From: Opitutia bacterium
Lineage (GTDB): Bacteria > Verrucomicrobiota > Verrucomicrobiia > Opitutales > UBA953
NCBI GenBank assembly: GCA_947453335.1
Contig: CANGFP010000003.1
Span: forward strand, 96,704-160,703
Length of the DNA: 64,000 nucleotides
Direction: 5' to 3'
The translations under genes and the position numbers were made by a program. Shown here in pieces: positions 52,353 through 60,608 of this stretch (position 1 is the first letter of the stretch; each line of letters opens with the position of its first letter). A model generated the notes under the pieces. It searched no databases. It was not told the DNA's origin and worked only from the letters and a program-made list of their open reading frames with translations.

Positions 52353-53033
52353 ATGCCCACGCCCTATCGCCCGAACGGCCCCCGACCCAGTTCCTCCTCC
52401 AGCGCCCCCGGCCAGCAACGCGGGAACTTCCGCAGCCGGGAGGACAAAGGTCCTAAGCGCAACGACCGCATCCGGGCGACCGAGATCCGCGTCATCTCCC
52501 CGAAGGGCGAGATGATGGGCGTGATGCAGACCGCGAAGGCGCTCGAGCTCGCCCGCGAGTTCGGCGTCGACCTCATCGAGATCGCCGCGACCGCCACGCC
52601 GCCGGTCTGCAAGCTGATGGAGTACGGCAAGTACCTCTACGAGGAAGCCAAGAAGCACAAGCACCAGAAGACCGCGAGCAAGGTGAAGGAGATCAAGCTC
52701 CGCCCGCGCATCGACGTGCACGACCTCTTCATCAAGGTCCGCCGCGCCGAGAACTTCCTCTACCACGGCCACAAGGTGAAGCTGCTGCTGCAGTACCGCT
52801 ACCGCGAGCTCGAGCACCCGGAGATCGGCCTCGAGACCATGAAGCGTGCCATCGAAGCCCTGCTGCACATCGCCACGCGCGACAACGAGCCCAAGCGCAG
52901 CGGCCGCGCCATCGTGGTCGGCATGACGCCCGTCCAGGCCAACCGCCGCAAGCTGATCCACAACGCCGAGCCCGCCGAGGACGACCTCGAGGACGACTCC
53001 GAAGTGGACAACGGCGAGAACGATCCGGAGTGA
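52353..53033 (+). CDS. infC: translation initiation factor IF-3
   Basis: A 226-residue IF-3 with long tails. A Pro/Ser-rich N-terminal extension of about 35 residues precedes the family start KRNDRIRATEIRVISPKGE; the linker KHKHQKTASKVKEIKLRPRI and the C-domain HDLFIKVRRAENFLYHGHKV follow. An acidic tail (EDDLEDDSEVDNGEND) ends it. The typical core is about 175 residues. The gene is not joined to rpmI-rplT, so the classic infC-L35-L20 autoregulatory operon is broken here. The amidase gene follows after four bases. Confidence 0.92.
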   Translation: MPTPYRPNGPRPSSSSSAPGQQRGNFRSREDKGPKRNDRIRATEIRVISPKGEMMGVMQTAKALELAREFGVDLIEIAATATPPVCKLMEYGKYLYEEAKKHKHQKTASKVKEIKLRPRIDVHDLFIKVRRAENFLYHGHKVKLLLQYRYRELEHPEIGLETMKRAIEALLHIATRDNEPKRSGRAIVVGMTPVQANRRKLIHNAEPAEDDLEDDSEVDNGENDPE

Positions 53034-53037
53034 GGTC

Positions 53038-54012
53038 GTGCGCGGCCGCCTGAGCATCTGCGGGCTGCTGTTCGCCTGTTGCCTCGGGCTCCCGGCGGCG
53101 CGCGCCGCCAGCCAGGACATCTTCCTCGGCGAGTCGGTGCGCCTCCTCGGCTTCCAGCAGGTCGCGCAGAAAGGCGACCCCGAGACCGTCGAGCGCTACG
53201 CCGCCAAAGGCTGGCCCGACCTCTTCGCGGACAGGAACCGCGAGTTCCTATACGTCGGCGGCGCGAAGATCTACCTCGAGGACAACATCGACGCCAAGAA
53301 AGGCCGCCTGACCGTCACGCGGCTCGACTACGACAAGGTGCTCGTGCCGCTGCTCTGGCGGCTCCCGCCGCAGCTGCCCGGCTCGCGCCGCATCCTGCTC
53401 GACCCTGGCCATGGCGGCAAGGATCCCGGCAAGCAGAACGCCGGCCTCGGCTACGACGAGAAGGCCGCCACGCTCGACACCGCCCTCCGCCTCAAGCTCC
53501 TGCTCGAGAAGCGCGGCTTCGAAGTGTTCCTCACCCGCGACAAGGACGCGTTCGTGGAGCTCCCGGACCGTCCCGCCGCGGCGAACAAGCTCAAGGCCGA
53601 CCTCTTCGTGAGCCTGCACTACAACGGCGGCGCCGCGGGCGACGCGACCAGCGCGGGCATCGAGACGTACTGCCTCACGCCGGCCGGCCAGTTCTCGACC
53701 AACAAGGCCGCGGGCAAGGCCGACATCTCGCCGGAGCCCGGCAACCGCTTCGACACCTTCAACCTGCTGCTCGCCTGGAACGTGCACCGCGCCGTGCTGA
53801 AGGCGACCGGCGCCGAAGACCGCGGCGTGCGGCGCGCGCGCTTCGCGGTGCTGCGCACCCTGAACTGCCCCGGCATCCTCGTGGAAGGCGGCTTCATCTC
53901 GAGCCGGACCGAAGGGGCCCAGATCGCCAACGCGGCCTACCGCCAGCGGCTCGCCGAAGCCATCGGCGAAGGCGTGATGGCGTACGTCGGCCGCGTCCGC
54001 GCGAAGCAGTAG
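53038..54012 (+). CDS. N-acetylmuramoyl-L-alanine amidase
   Basis: A 324-residue exported amidase_3 enzyme that cuts peptide from peptidoglycan. A signal peptide (LSICGLLFACCLGLPAARA) and an N-terminal module of about 90 residues lead to the zinc site: ILLDPGHGGKDPG, DEKAATLD, SLHYNGGA and VEGGFISS. All ligands and the catalytic Glu are present. The start is GTG with GGAGTGAGG just upstream, inside the infC 3' end. Confidence 0.88.
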   Translation: MRGRLSICGLLFACCLGLPAARAASQDIFLGESVRLLGFQQVAQKGDPETVERYAAKGWPDLFADRNREFLYVGGAKIYLEDNIDAKKGRLTVTRLDYDKVLVPLLWRLPPQLPGSRRILLDPGHGGKDPGKQNAGLGYDEKAATLDTALRLKLLLEKRGFEVFLTRDKDAFVELPDRPAAANKLKADLFVSLHYNGGAAGDATSAGIETYCLTPAGQFSTNKAAGKADISPEPGNRFDTFNLLLAWNVHRAVLKATGAEDRGVRRARFAVLRTLNCPGILVEGGFISSRTEGAQIANAAYRQRLAEAIGEGVMAYVGRVRAKQ

Positions 54013-54060
54013 GCGCCCTTTGCGCTTCCGCACCGGCGGGCCCGGGCCTAGACTGCGCGC

Positions 54061-55569
54061 ATGCCCCGGTGCTTTCTGCTCCTCCTCGGCGCGCTGACCG
54101 CCCTGCGCGGGGCGATCGACCCGACGGCGACGGTGGTGGTGGCCAACGCGCGCGTACCGGCCGGGGTGGCGCTGGCGGAGGAGTTCAGCCGGCACCGCGG
54201 CATCCCCGCCGCGAACCTCATCGTGCTCGACCTCCCGACCGACGAGACCATCGCCTGGCCGCAATACGGCGAGCAGCTGCTCAACCCCTTGAGGGCCAAG
54301 CTCCGCGCGGCCGGCCTGCTCGCCGGCGAACTCGGGACGGAGACCGACGCACGCGGGCGCCGGGACTTCGTGCCCACGGCCGCGCCGAAGCTGGCGTGGC
54401 TCGTGCTGGTGCACGGCGTCCCGCTGAGGATCCGCGCCTCCGGCCTGAAGACCCCCGCCGCGCCCAAGGGCGGCCTGAGCGGAGACCAGGCCTGCGTCGA
54501 CAGCGAGCTGGCGCTCCTCGCCACGGTGAACCTCGACCCCGACGGCGCGAAGCGCAATCCGTGGTTCGGTCATGCGACCCTCACGGGCGCGAGCGCCGGC
54601 GAAGTCATCCGCACCGCCCGCCTCGACGGAGCCACCGTGGAGGATGCGCGCCGCGCGCTGCTGGGCGCCTGGCGGGCGGAAGCGCAAGGCCTGCGCGGCC
54701 GCGCCTACGTCGACTCCGGCGGCCCATACCACGCGGCCGACACCTGGTTCAAGGACGCCGCCGAAACCACGGGGAAGCTAGGCTTCCCGACGGACCTCGA
54801 AACCACCCGACAGCAGTTCGGCCCGAAGGCGCGCGCGGATGCGCCGGCGTTCTACCTGGGATGGTACAGCCAGAAACCCGAAGGCCGGTTCGCCGCGCCG
54901 GACGTGCAGCTGGCCCCCGGGGCGATCGCCTTGCACCTGCACAGCTTCTCCGCGGAGACCCTCCGGCAGCCCACGACGAACTGGGCCCCTTGGCTCGTGC
55001 AGCAAGGCGCCGCCCATGTTTCGGGCAATGTCTTCGAGCCCTACCTGGAGTACACGCTGCGCCCGGACCTGCTGCTGGCAGGACTCGCCCAAGGCCTCTC
55101 GGCCGGCGAAGCCGCTTGGTACGCCACGCCCGCCGTGAGCTGGCAGGGGGTCATCCTCGGGGACCCGTTCTACCGCCCCTTAGCCCACGACCTCGGACAG
55201 CAGCTAGCCGACCAACGGGACCGACCGGACGAACTCGCGCCCTATGTGACCTTGCGGGCGGCGGAACTCGCCGGGAGCACCCACGCCTTGTCGGGCCTTG
55301 AAGAAGCCCAACGCCTGTCCCCTTCCCTCCCTGTCGCTTGGGCGATCGTCCAAGCCCAAGCCCGGCAAGGCCTGCCGATCCGCTGGACCCTACCACCGGA
55401 AACCGACCTCACGCGGGCCGACGCAGGTCTTTTATGGGAAATCGGGCTGTTTCTAGAGAAAAACGGCCACAAAGACCCTGCTCTGGCGGCTTTCCGTGCC
55501 CTCCAAGCCCGCCCCCGGTGGAAGGACGACCCTGAACTCAAGACCCACCTCGAGGCTTTAAGTCGATAA
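54061..55569 (+). CDS. TIGR03790-family secreted protein
   Basis: A 502-residue exported protein (signal MPRCFLLLLGALTALRG). ATVVVANARVPAGVALAEEF, GIPAANLIVLDLP, KLAWLVLVHGVPLRI, and LHLHSFSAETLRQP with GAAHVSGNVFEPYLE are the landmarks of TIGR03790, a family of unknown function found mainly in Verrucomicrobia, Planctomycetes and some Deltaproteobacteria. The C-terminal 120 residues look TPR-like (AFRALQARPRWKDDPELKTHL). No Shine-Dalgarno is seen. Its presence supports the Verrucomicrobiota placement. Confidence 0.8.
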   Translation: MPRCFLLLLGALTALRGAIDPTATVVVANARVPAGVALAEEFSRHRGIPAANLIVLDLPTDETIAWPQYGEQLLNPLRAKLRAAGLLAGELGTETDARGRRDFVPTAAPKLAWLVLVHGVPLRIRASGLKTPAAPKGGLSGDQACVDSELALLATVNLDPDGAKRNPWFGHATLTGASAGEVIRTARLDGATVEDARRALLGAWRAEAQGLRGRAYVDSGGPYHAADTWFKDAAETTGKLGFPTDLETTRQQFGPKARADAPAFYLGWYSQKPEGRFAAPDVQLAPGAIALHLHSFSAETLRQPTTNWAPWLVQQGAAHVSGNVFEPYLEYTLRPDLLLAGLAQGLSAGEAAWYATPAVSWQGVILGDPFYRPLAHDLGQQLADQRDRPDELAPYVTLRAAELAGSTHALSGLEEAQRLSPSLPVAWAIVQAQARQGLPIRWTLPPETDLTRADAGLLWEIGLFLEKNGHKDPALAAFRALQARPRWKDDPELKTHLEALSR

Positions 55570-55721
55570 TCGGGGCTTGCCACCCCCCTTTCGGGCGGGT
55601 TCTTTCGGACTTCCTTCTGGCCCGCAGGCGATCGCCCGTGGAACCTCCGGAGGGAAAACCCAACCACAACCAAACCCTGGACCCGTCCTCCGCGACGACC
55701 AGGACAAACAGTCAAAACACA
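55570..55721. promoter_or_regulatory. 152-base leader of rpsA
   Basis: A weak hairpin (ACCCCCC against GGGCGGGT, then TTCTTT) at about 55580-55603 may end TIGR03790 transcripts. CCGGAGGGAAAA at about 55647 looks like a ribosome site but is 65 bases from the rpsA ATG. The leader is rich in A and C before the start (CAAAACACAATG), as often seen for S1 genes that lack a Shine-Dalgarno. Confidence 0.4.
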
Positions 55722-57440
55722 ATGAGCCTCATGGAAAAACTGCTCGCCGACTCCAATTTCGGCGCGCTCAAAGCACACTCGGTCATCAAGGCCACCGTCA
55801 CGGAAATCCGTAGCGACAAGGATGTCATCGTCGACATCAACGGCAAGTCCGAGGGCTTCATCCCCCAAGCCGAATTCCCCGACATGGCCGAAGTCCAGGT
55901 CGGCATGGAAATCGAAGTCTACCTCGAACGCCTTGAGAACAAGGACGGCACCCCGACCGTCTCCTACGACCGCGCCCTCCAGATCCGCAAGTGGGAGAGC
56001 ATCGAAGCCAATTGCCAGGAAGGCTCCATCGTCCAGGGCCGCGTGAAGTCCGTCGTCAAGGGCGGCCTCATCGTCTCCGTCGGCGTCGACGCCTTCATGC
56101 CGTCGTCGCAGATCGACGTCAACCCCCCGAAGAACCTCGAAGGCTTCGTGGGCCAGACCTTCGACTTCAAGATCATCAAGATCAACAAGGAGAAGAAGAA
56201 CCTCGTCGTCTCCCGTCGCGAGCTCATCGAAGAACAGCGCGGCGAAAGCCGTCGCAAGCTCCTCGAAGAGGTCAAGCCCGGCGTCATCCGTCGCGGTATC
56301 GTCAAGAACATCACCGACTACGGCGCGTTCGTGGACCTCGACGGTCTCGACGGCCTCCTCCACGTCACCGACATGTCCTGGGGTCGCATCGGCCACCCGA
56401 GCGAAGTCGTCAAGGTCGGCGAAGAAATCACCGTCATGGTCGTCGAAGTCGACCGCGAGCGTGAGCGCGTCTCCCTCGGCCTCAAGCAGACCCAGTCCAA
56501 CCCCTGGGAAGGCATCGAGAAGCGCTACCCGGTCGGCACCAAGGTGCACGGCAAGGTCGTCAACCTCGTCGCCTACGGCGCCTTCATCGAGATCGAAGGC
56601 GGCGTCGAAGGCCTCGTCCACGTCTCCGAGCTCTCCTGGACCAAGCGCGTCCAGAAGCCGTCCGACATCCTCAAGGTCGGCCAGGAAGTCGACGCGGTCA
56701 TCCTCAACGTCAACAAGGAGGAGCAGAAGATCTCCCTCGGCATCCGCCAGCTCGAGACCAATCCGTGGGAAAAGGTCCGCCACAGCTACCCGGTGGGCGC
56801 CCGCGTCCGCGGCAAGGTGCGCAACCTCACCAACTACGGCGCCTTCGTCGAACTCGAGGACGGCATCGACGGCATGGTGCACGTGTCCGACATGAGCTGG
56901 ACGCGCCGCATCAACAACCCGGCCGAAGTCATGAAGAAGGGCGACGACGTCGAAGCCATCGTCCTCGACGTGGATGTCGACCAGCAGCGCATCTCGCTCG
57001 GCGTCAAGCAGACCCAGCAGGATCCCTGGAGCGAAATCGACCGCAAGTACCGCATCGGCGACCTCGTCAACGGCAAGGTCTCCAAGGTCGCCAACTTCGG
57101 CGCCTTCATCGAGCTCTCCGATGAGATCGACGGCCTCGTCCACGTTTCCCAGCTCGCCGAACAGCGCGTCGAGAACGTCAAGGACGTCGTCAAGGTCGGC
57201 CAGGAAGTCACCGCTCGCGTCATCAAGATCGACAAGGAAGACCGCCGCATCGGTCTCTCGATCAAGGCCGCGAACTACGACCCCGAGCGCCTGCAGGCCG
57301 AAATCAGCTCGTACGAGCGCATCAAGGGCCCGTCCACCGGCGGCGCTCCGGCTCCCTCGTCCGGCTCCTCGTCCTCGTCCTCCTCGGGCAGCGGCGACTT
57401 CAACAGCCTCGGCGACCTCCTCGACAAGGCCGGCAACTAA
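55722..57440 (+). CDS. rpsA: 30S ribosomal protein S1
   Basis: A 572-residue protein with six S1 (OB-fold) repeats that threads mRNA onto the ribosome. Clear repeat starts include VIKATVTEIRSDKD, IVQGRVKSVVKGG, IRRGIVKNITDYGAFV, KVHGKVVNLVAYGAFI, RVRGKVRNLTNYGAFV and LVNGKVSKVANFGAFI. A serine-rich linker leads to a short SLGDLLDKAGN tail. ATG 55722 (MSLMEKLLADSNF) is preferred over an upstream GTG frame. An intrinsic terminator follows. Confidence 0.95.
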   Translation: MSLMEKLLADSNFGALKAHSVIKATVTEIRSDKDVIVDINGKSEGFIPQAEFPDMAEVQVGMEIEVYLERLENKDGTPTVSYDRALQIRKWESIEANCQEGSIVQGRVKSVVKGGLIVSVGVDAFMPSSQIDVNPPKNLEGFVGQTFDFKIIKINKEKKNLVVSRRELIEEQRGESRRKLLEEVKPGVIRRGIVKNITDYGAFVDLDGLDGLLHVTDMSWGRIGHPSEVVKVGEEITVMVVEVDRERERVSLGLKQTQSNPWEGIEKRYPVGTKVHGKVVNLVAYGAFIEIEGGVEGLVHVSELSWTKRVQKPSDILKVGQEVDAVILNVNKEEQKISLGIRQLETNPWEKVRHSYPVGARVRGKVRNLTNYGAFVELEDGIDGMVHVSDMSWTRRINNPAEVMKKGDDVEAIVLDVDVDQQRISLGVKQTQQDPWSEIDRKYRIGDLVNGKVSKVANFGAFIELSDEIDGLVHVSQLAEQRVENVKDVVKVGQEVTARVIKIDKEDRRIGLSIKAANYDPERLQAEISSYERIKGPSTGGAPAPSSGSSSSSSSGSGDFNSLGDLLDKAGN

Positions 57441-57463
57441 GCCGTCCTGCGCAGGAAACGAAC

Positions 57464-57491
57464 AGACCCCGGGCGACCGGGGTCTTTTTTT
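57464..57491 (+). terminator. intrinsic terminator of rpsA
   Basis: AGACCCCGG and CCGGGGTCT form a perfect nine-base stem with loop GCGA, followed by seven T. It starts 24 bases after the rpsA stop. Confidence 0.92.
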
Positions 57492-57527
57492 GTGCCCATC
57501 GCCGGCGCGTGGGGCTAACGTGAGGCC

Positions 57528-58913
57528 ATGGCGGTCTGGTCCCCCACGCTCCCCTTCGCGCTCGACGCCGAGCTCGGCTGGGCGCTGTTGCGCGTCGCCG
57601 CCGGCGTCTACGTGATCGTGCGGGCCATCGGCGCGCGCGTCTCGTTGGGCTACGCCCTGCTCTGGGGGCCGGCGGTCGTCTTCTTTCCCCTGATCACCGC
57701 GACGGTCCTCTTCCTCTTCGGCGGGCGCAAGCATGGCGCCTTGGCGCAGGCGAAGCAACGCATCAAGGCCGCCGCGCGTCGGCTCAGCGGCGAGACGCCG
57801 ACCGGCGGTAACGCCGTCCGCCTGCTCGGCGACCGCGCCGGCCGCGAGACGCTGGAGGCGCTCGAGGCCGAGATCCTCGCGGCCCGGCACCGCATCCACA
57901 TCTCCACGTACATCCTGTCGCCCGACGCCGTCGGCCGCGAGATCATGGGGCTCCTGGTGCGCCGTGCCCGCGAAGGCGTCGACGTGCGCCTCCTGGTCGA
58001 TGCCGTCGGCAGTTGGGGCACGCCCATGCGCCTCTGCCGGAGCCTGAAGAAAGCCGGCGGGCAAGTCGCGCGCTTCAACCCCGTCCTCCCGATGCAAGGC
58101 AAGGGATCGGCGAACTGGCGCAACCACCGCAAGATCGCGGTGTTCGACGGCGCCGTGGCCATCGTCGGCGGACAGAACCTCGGCCTCCGCTACATGGGAC
58201 GCGAGCCCTCCAACCGGCGCTTCCGCGACTGCTCCTTCCGGATCGCCGGCCCGGCGGCCGCGGCGCTCGAGCAGGTCTTCCTCGCGGATTGGTGCCAAGC
58301 CACGGACACCGACCCGTCCGTCTTCACGGACCTGCTGCGGGTCCAGCCCGCGCCGGCCGGGGAGGCCGACGTCGCCGTCATCGCCTCCGGCCCCGACTGC
58401 GCGAACGACCCCCTCTGGGAGAAATACGTCGAGCTGATCGAAGGCGCGCGCGCCTCGCTGACCATCGTCACGCCCTACCTCGTGCCCGACCGGGCGCTCT
58501 TCCGCCTGCTCGTCGCGACCGCGGCGAAAGGCCGACGCGTGCGGGTCCTCGTGCCGCGCCGCTCGGACCACCGCCTCCTCGACTTCGCGCGCCGCTGGTA
58601 CCTCCGCCAGCTCAAGGAAGCCGGCGCCGAGATCCTCTTCTACAAGCCCGACGTCCTGCATGCGAAGCTCCTGATCGTCGACGACGAGCGCGTCGTCATC
58701 GGCTCGGCGAACCTCGACATGCGCTCGTTGTTCCTGAACTACGAGATCGCCGCGGTCGTGCGCGACGAGGCGACCCTGCGGGCGACCGCGGACCTCATCG
58801 CCAGCCTGGCCGCTGAATCCACGCCCTACTCCGAGGACCTCCATCGCCGCAGCCGGACGCTCTCCGGACAGGCGCTCGAGGCCGTGTCGCGGGTGCTCGC
58901 CCCTCTGCTCTGA
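57528..58913 (+). CDS. cardiolipin synthase-like phospholipase D protein
   Basis: A 461-residue membrane-linked enzyme that joins phosphatidylglycerols. Two hydrophobic segments in the first 65 residues (LGWALLRVAAGVYVIV and YALLWGPAVVFFPLITATVL) anchor it. HKD motif 1 HRKIAVFDGAVAIVGGQN lies near 201 and HKD motif 2 HAKLLIVDDERVVIGSAN near 378; both are complete. The length fits ClsA/B. It stands alone after the rpsA terminator, convergent with metX one base apart. Confidence 0.88.
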   Translation: MAVWSPTLPFALDAELGWALLRVAAGVYVIVRAIGARVSLGYALLWGPAVVFFPLITATVLFLFGGRKHGALAQAKQRIKAAARRLSGETPTGGNAVRLLGDRAGRETLEALEAEILAARHRIHISTYILSPDAVGREIMGLLVRRAREGVDVRLLVDAVGSWGTPMRLCRSLKKAGGQVARFNPVLPMQGKGSANWRNHRKIAVFDGAVAIVGGQNLGLRYMGREPSNRRFRDCSFRIAGPAAAALEQVFLADWCQATDTDPSVFTDLLRVQPAPAGEADVAVIASGPDCANDPLWEKYVELIEGARASLTIVTPYLVPDRALFRLLVATAAKGRRVRVLVPRRSDHRLLDFARRWYLRQLKEAGAEILFYKPDVLHAKLLIVDDERVVIGSANLDMRSLFLNYEIAAVVRDEATLRATADLIASLAAESTPYSEDLHRRSRTLSGQALEAVSRVLAPLL

Positions 58914-58914
58914 C

Positions 58915-60039
58915 TCAGCCCAGGAAGGCGTGCAGGCGGACGCTCAGGCCCGTATCGGGCAGCAGGAAGCCGTCATGGCCCGCGTCGGTGACGACCTCGA
59001 GGTAGGCCGCGTTGCCGCCGACGGCCGTGGCGGCGGCGACCACCATGCGCAGTTCGCTCGTCGGATAGAGCCAGTCGCTGGAGAAACCGACCGCGAGGAT
59101 CTCGGGGCCGTCCTTGCGGAAGAGCCGCCCGGCCGCGGCGCGGGCGGTGAGATCGAAACGGTCGACCGCGCGCGTGATGCGCAGCCAGCTGTTAGCGTCG
59201 AAGCGCTTCACGAACGCCTGCCCCTGGTGCTGCAGGTAGCTCTCCACCTGCCAGAAGACCGGGTCCTTCGGCTGGGCCCCCGGCACGCGCGTGCGGCCGA
59301 ACTTCTGGTCGAAGGCCGCGGACGACAGGTAGCTGATGTGGCTGATCATGCGACCGACCGCGAGACCCGTGTCGGGCCCCTCTCCGGGCACGTAATGGCC
59401 GCCCCGGAAGTTCGGGTCCGTCTCGACGCACGCGCGGGAAGCCGCGTTCAGCGCGATGGCCATCGGGGATTGGCTGAGCCCAGCGGCGAGGACCGCGATG
59501 CGGCCGACCTCGTCGGGGTAGTCGCCTGACCAGAGCAGCGCCTGCATCCCGCCCATCGATCCGCCCACGACCGCGTGGAGCTTCGTGATGCCGAGATGAC
59601 GCACCACCATGCGTTGACCGCGGACGATGTCGCCCAAAGTGATCTCCGGGAAGTAGCCGCCGAAGCGCTGGCCTGTGCGGGGATCGATGGACAGCGGGCC
59701 GGTGGAGCCGCGGCAGCCGCCGATGCAGTTCACGCCGATGACGAAGAATCGGTCCGTGTCGATGGCCTTGCCCGGACCCACGAAATGATCCCACCAACCC
59801 GCCTTGGGGTCGTCGGGCTGGTAGCGACCCGCGAGGTGGTGGTCGCCGCTGAGCGCGTGCGGCACCAGGATCGCGTTGGACTTGTCGGGCAGCAACGTGC
59901 CGTAGGTCTCGTAGCGGAGCGTCAGGCCCGGCAGCTCGCCACCGAGCTCGAGCGGGAAAGGCTCGGTCGAAACGAAGTCCTGGAAGGACGTCGGCCCCAG
60001 CTCGCGCGGGGCCGCAGACTGGGCCGGACGGTCGGACAT
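58915..60039 (-). CDS. metX: homoserine O-acetyltransferase
   Basis: A 374-residue alpha/beta-hydrolase-fold enzyme that activates homoserine for methionine synthesis. LRYETYGTLLPDKSNAILV, HALSGDHHLAGR, the nucleophile elbow VVGGSMGGMQAL near 160, and the Asp and His motifs FSSDWLYPTSE and VTDAGHDGFLL are all intact. The ATG at 60039 is preferred over GTG 60048. Some MetX proteins use succinyl-CoA, so the acyl donor is not certain. It is divergent from fur. Confidence 0.9.
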   Translation of the reverse strand: MSDRPAQSAAPRELGPTSFQDFVSTEPFPLELGGELPGLTLRYETYGTLLPDKSNAILVPHALSGDHHLAGRYQPDDPKAGWWDHFVGPGKAIDTDRFFVIGVNCIGGCRGSTGPLSIDPRTGQRFGGYFPEITLGDIVRGQRMVVRHLGITKLHAVVGGSMGGMQALLWSGDYPDEVGRIAVLAAGLSQSPMAIALNAASRACVETDPNFRGGHYVPGEGPDTGLAVGRMISHISYLSSAAFDQKFGRTRVPGAQPKDPVFWQVESYLQHQGQAFVKRFDANSWLRITRAVDRFDLTARAAAGRLFRKDGPEILAVGFSSDWLYPTSELRMVVAAATAVGGNAAYLEVVTDAGHDGFLLPDTGLSVRLHAFLG

Positions 60040-60071
60040 GCGTGACACGAGAGAAACCAGACCGGGACGGC

Positions 60072-60097
60072 TGGCAAGTGGCCATTCGGTGTTGCCA
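60072..60097. promoter_or_regulatory. possible operator between metX and fur
   Basis: The inverted half-sites TGGCAA (60072-60077) and TTGCCA (60092-60097) are separated by 14 bases, inside the 86-base divergent promoter region. This is a plausible dimeric-repressor site, but it does not match a standard Fur box and could be chance. Confidence 0.25.
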
Positions 60098-60125
60098 CGT
60101 CATAGGGCACGGCAAACCTCACCGC

Positions 60126-60608
60126 ATGGCCCAGGGACACCGACACAACGACCAATGCTGCGGGGGAAACCCGGCGCCGCGGGTCGAGGCGGCCGTCCAG
60201 CGCATGAAGGAGAAGGCCCTGCGCGTCACCACCCCCCGGCTGACGATGCTGAACATCCTGGCGGAGGCGACCCGTCCGCTCAGCGCCGAGGAGATCCACG
60301 CCCTCGCCGGGGACGGCGCCGCGGACCTCGTGACCATCTACCGGAGCCTCGAAGCCTTGGACAACGCCGGCATCGTCCAGCGGCACCCCTTGGAGCGGGG
60401 CCGCAGCCTCTACGCCCTCATCGCGGCCGGCCATCACCACCACCACGTCATCTGCCGCCGCTGCGGCCGCATCGAGCGCCTGCCGGGCTGCGACACCGGC
60501 CGCGTCGAAGCCGCCGCCCGCGGCAAAGGCTTCACCGACCTGACCCACATCATGGAAGTCTACGGCATCTGTCCGACCTGCGCTTCCACCCCCTCTTCCC
60601 ATGCCTGA
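60126..60608 (+). CDS. fur: Fur-family metalloregulator
   Basis: A 160-residue repressor. The winged helix (VTTPRLTMLNILAEATRPLS, LVTIYRSLEALDNAGIVQ) is followed by the metal-binding domain with HHHHHVICRRCG and CPTC, giving the structural zinc site. The N-terminal GHRHNDQCCGG extension adds extra His and Cys. Fur and Zur cannot be separated from sequence alone; the HVICRRCGRIERL segment fits either. Its stop overlaps the next start by eight bases. Confidence 0.85.
   Translation: MAQGHRHNDQCCGGNPAPRVEAAVQRMKEKALRVTTPRLTMLNILAEATRPLSAEEIHALAGDGAADLVTIYRSLEALDNAGIVQRHPLERGRSLYALIAAGHHHHHVICRRCGRIERLPGCDTGRVEAAARGKGFTDLTHIMEVYGICPTCASTPSSHA

Noticed and set aside
55242..58844. Minus-strand open frame of 1200 codons across rpsA and cls
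   Set aside because: It is antisense to genes with clear S1 and HKD motifs. Its translation is acidic and repetitive (Asp, Val, Leu, His), a usual by-product of high-G+C codon bias.
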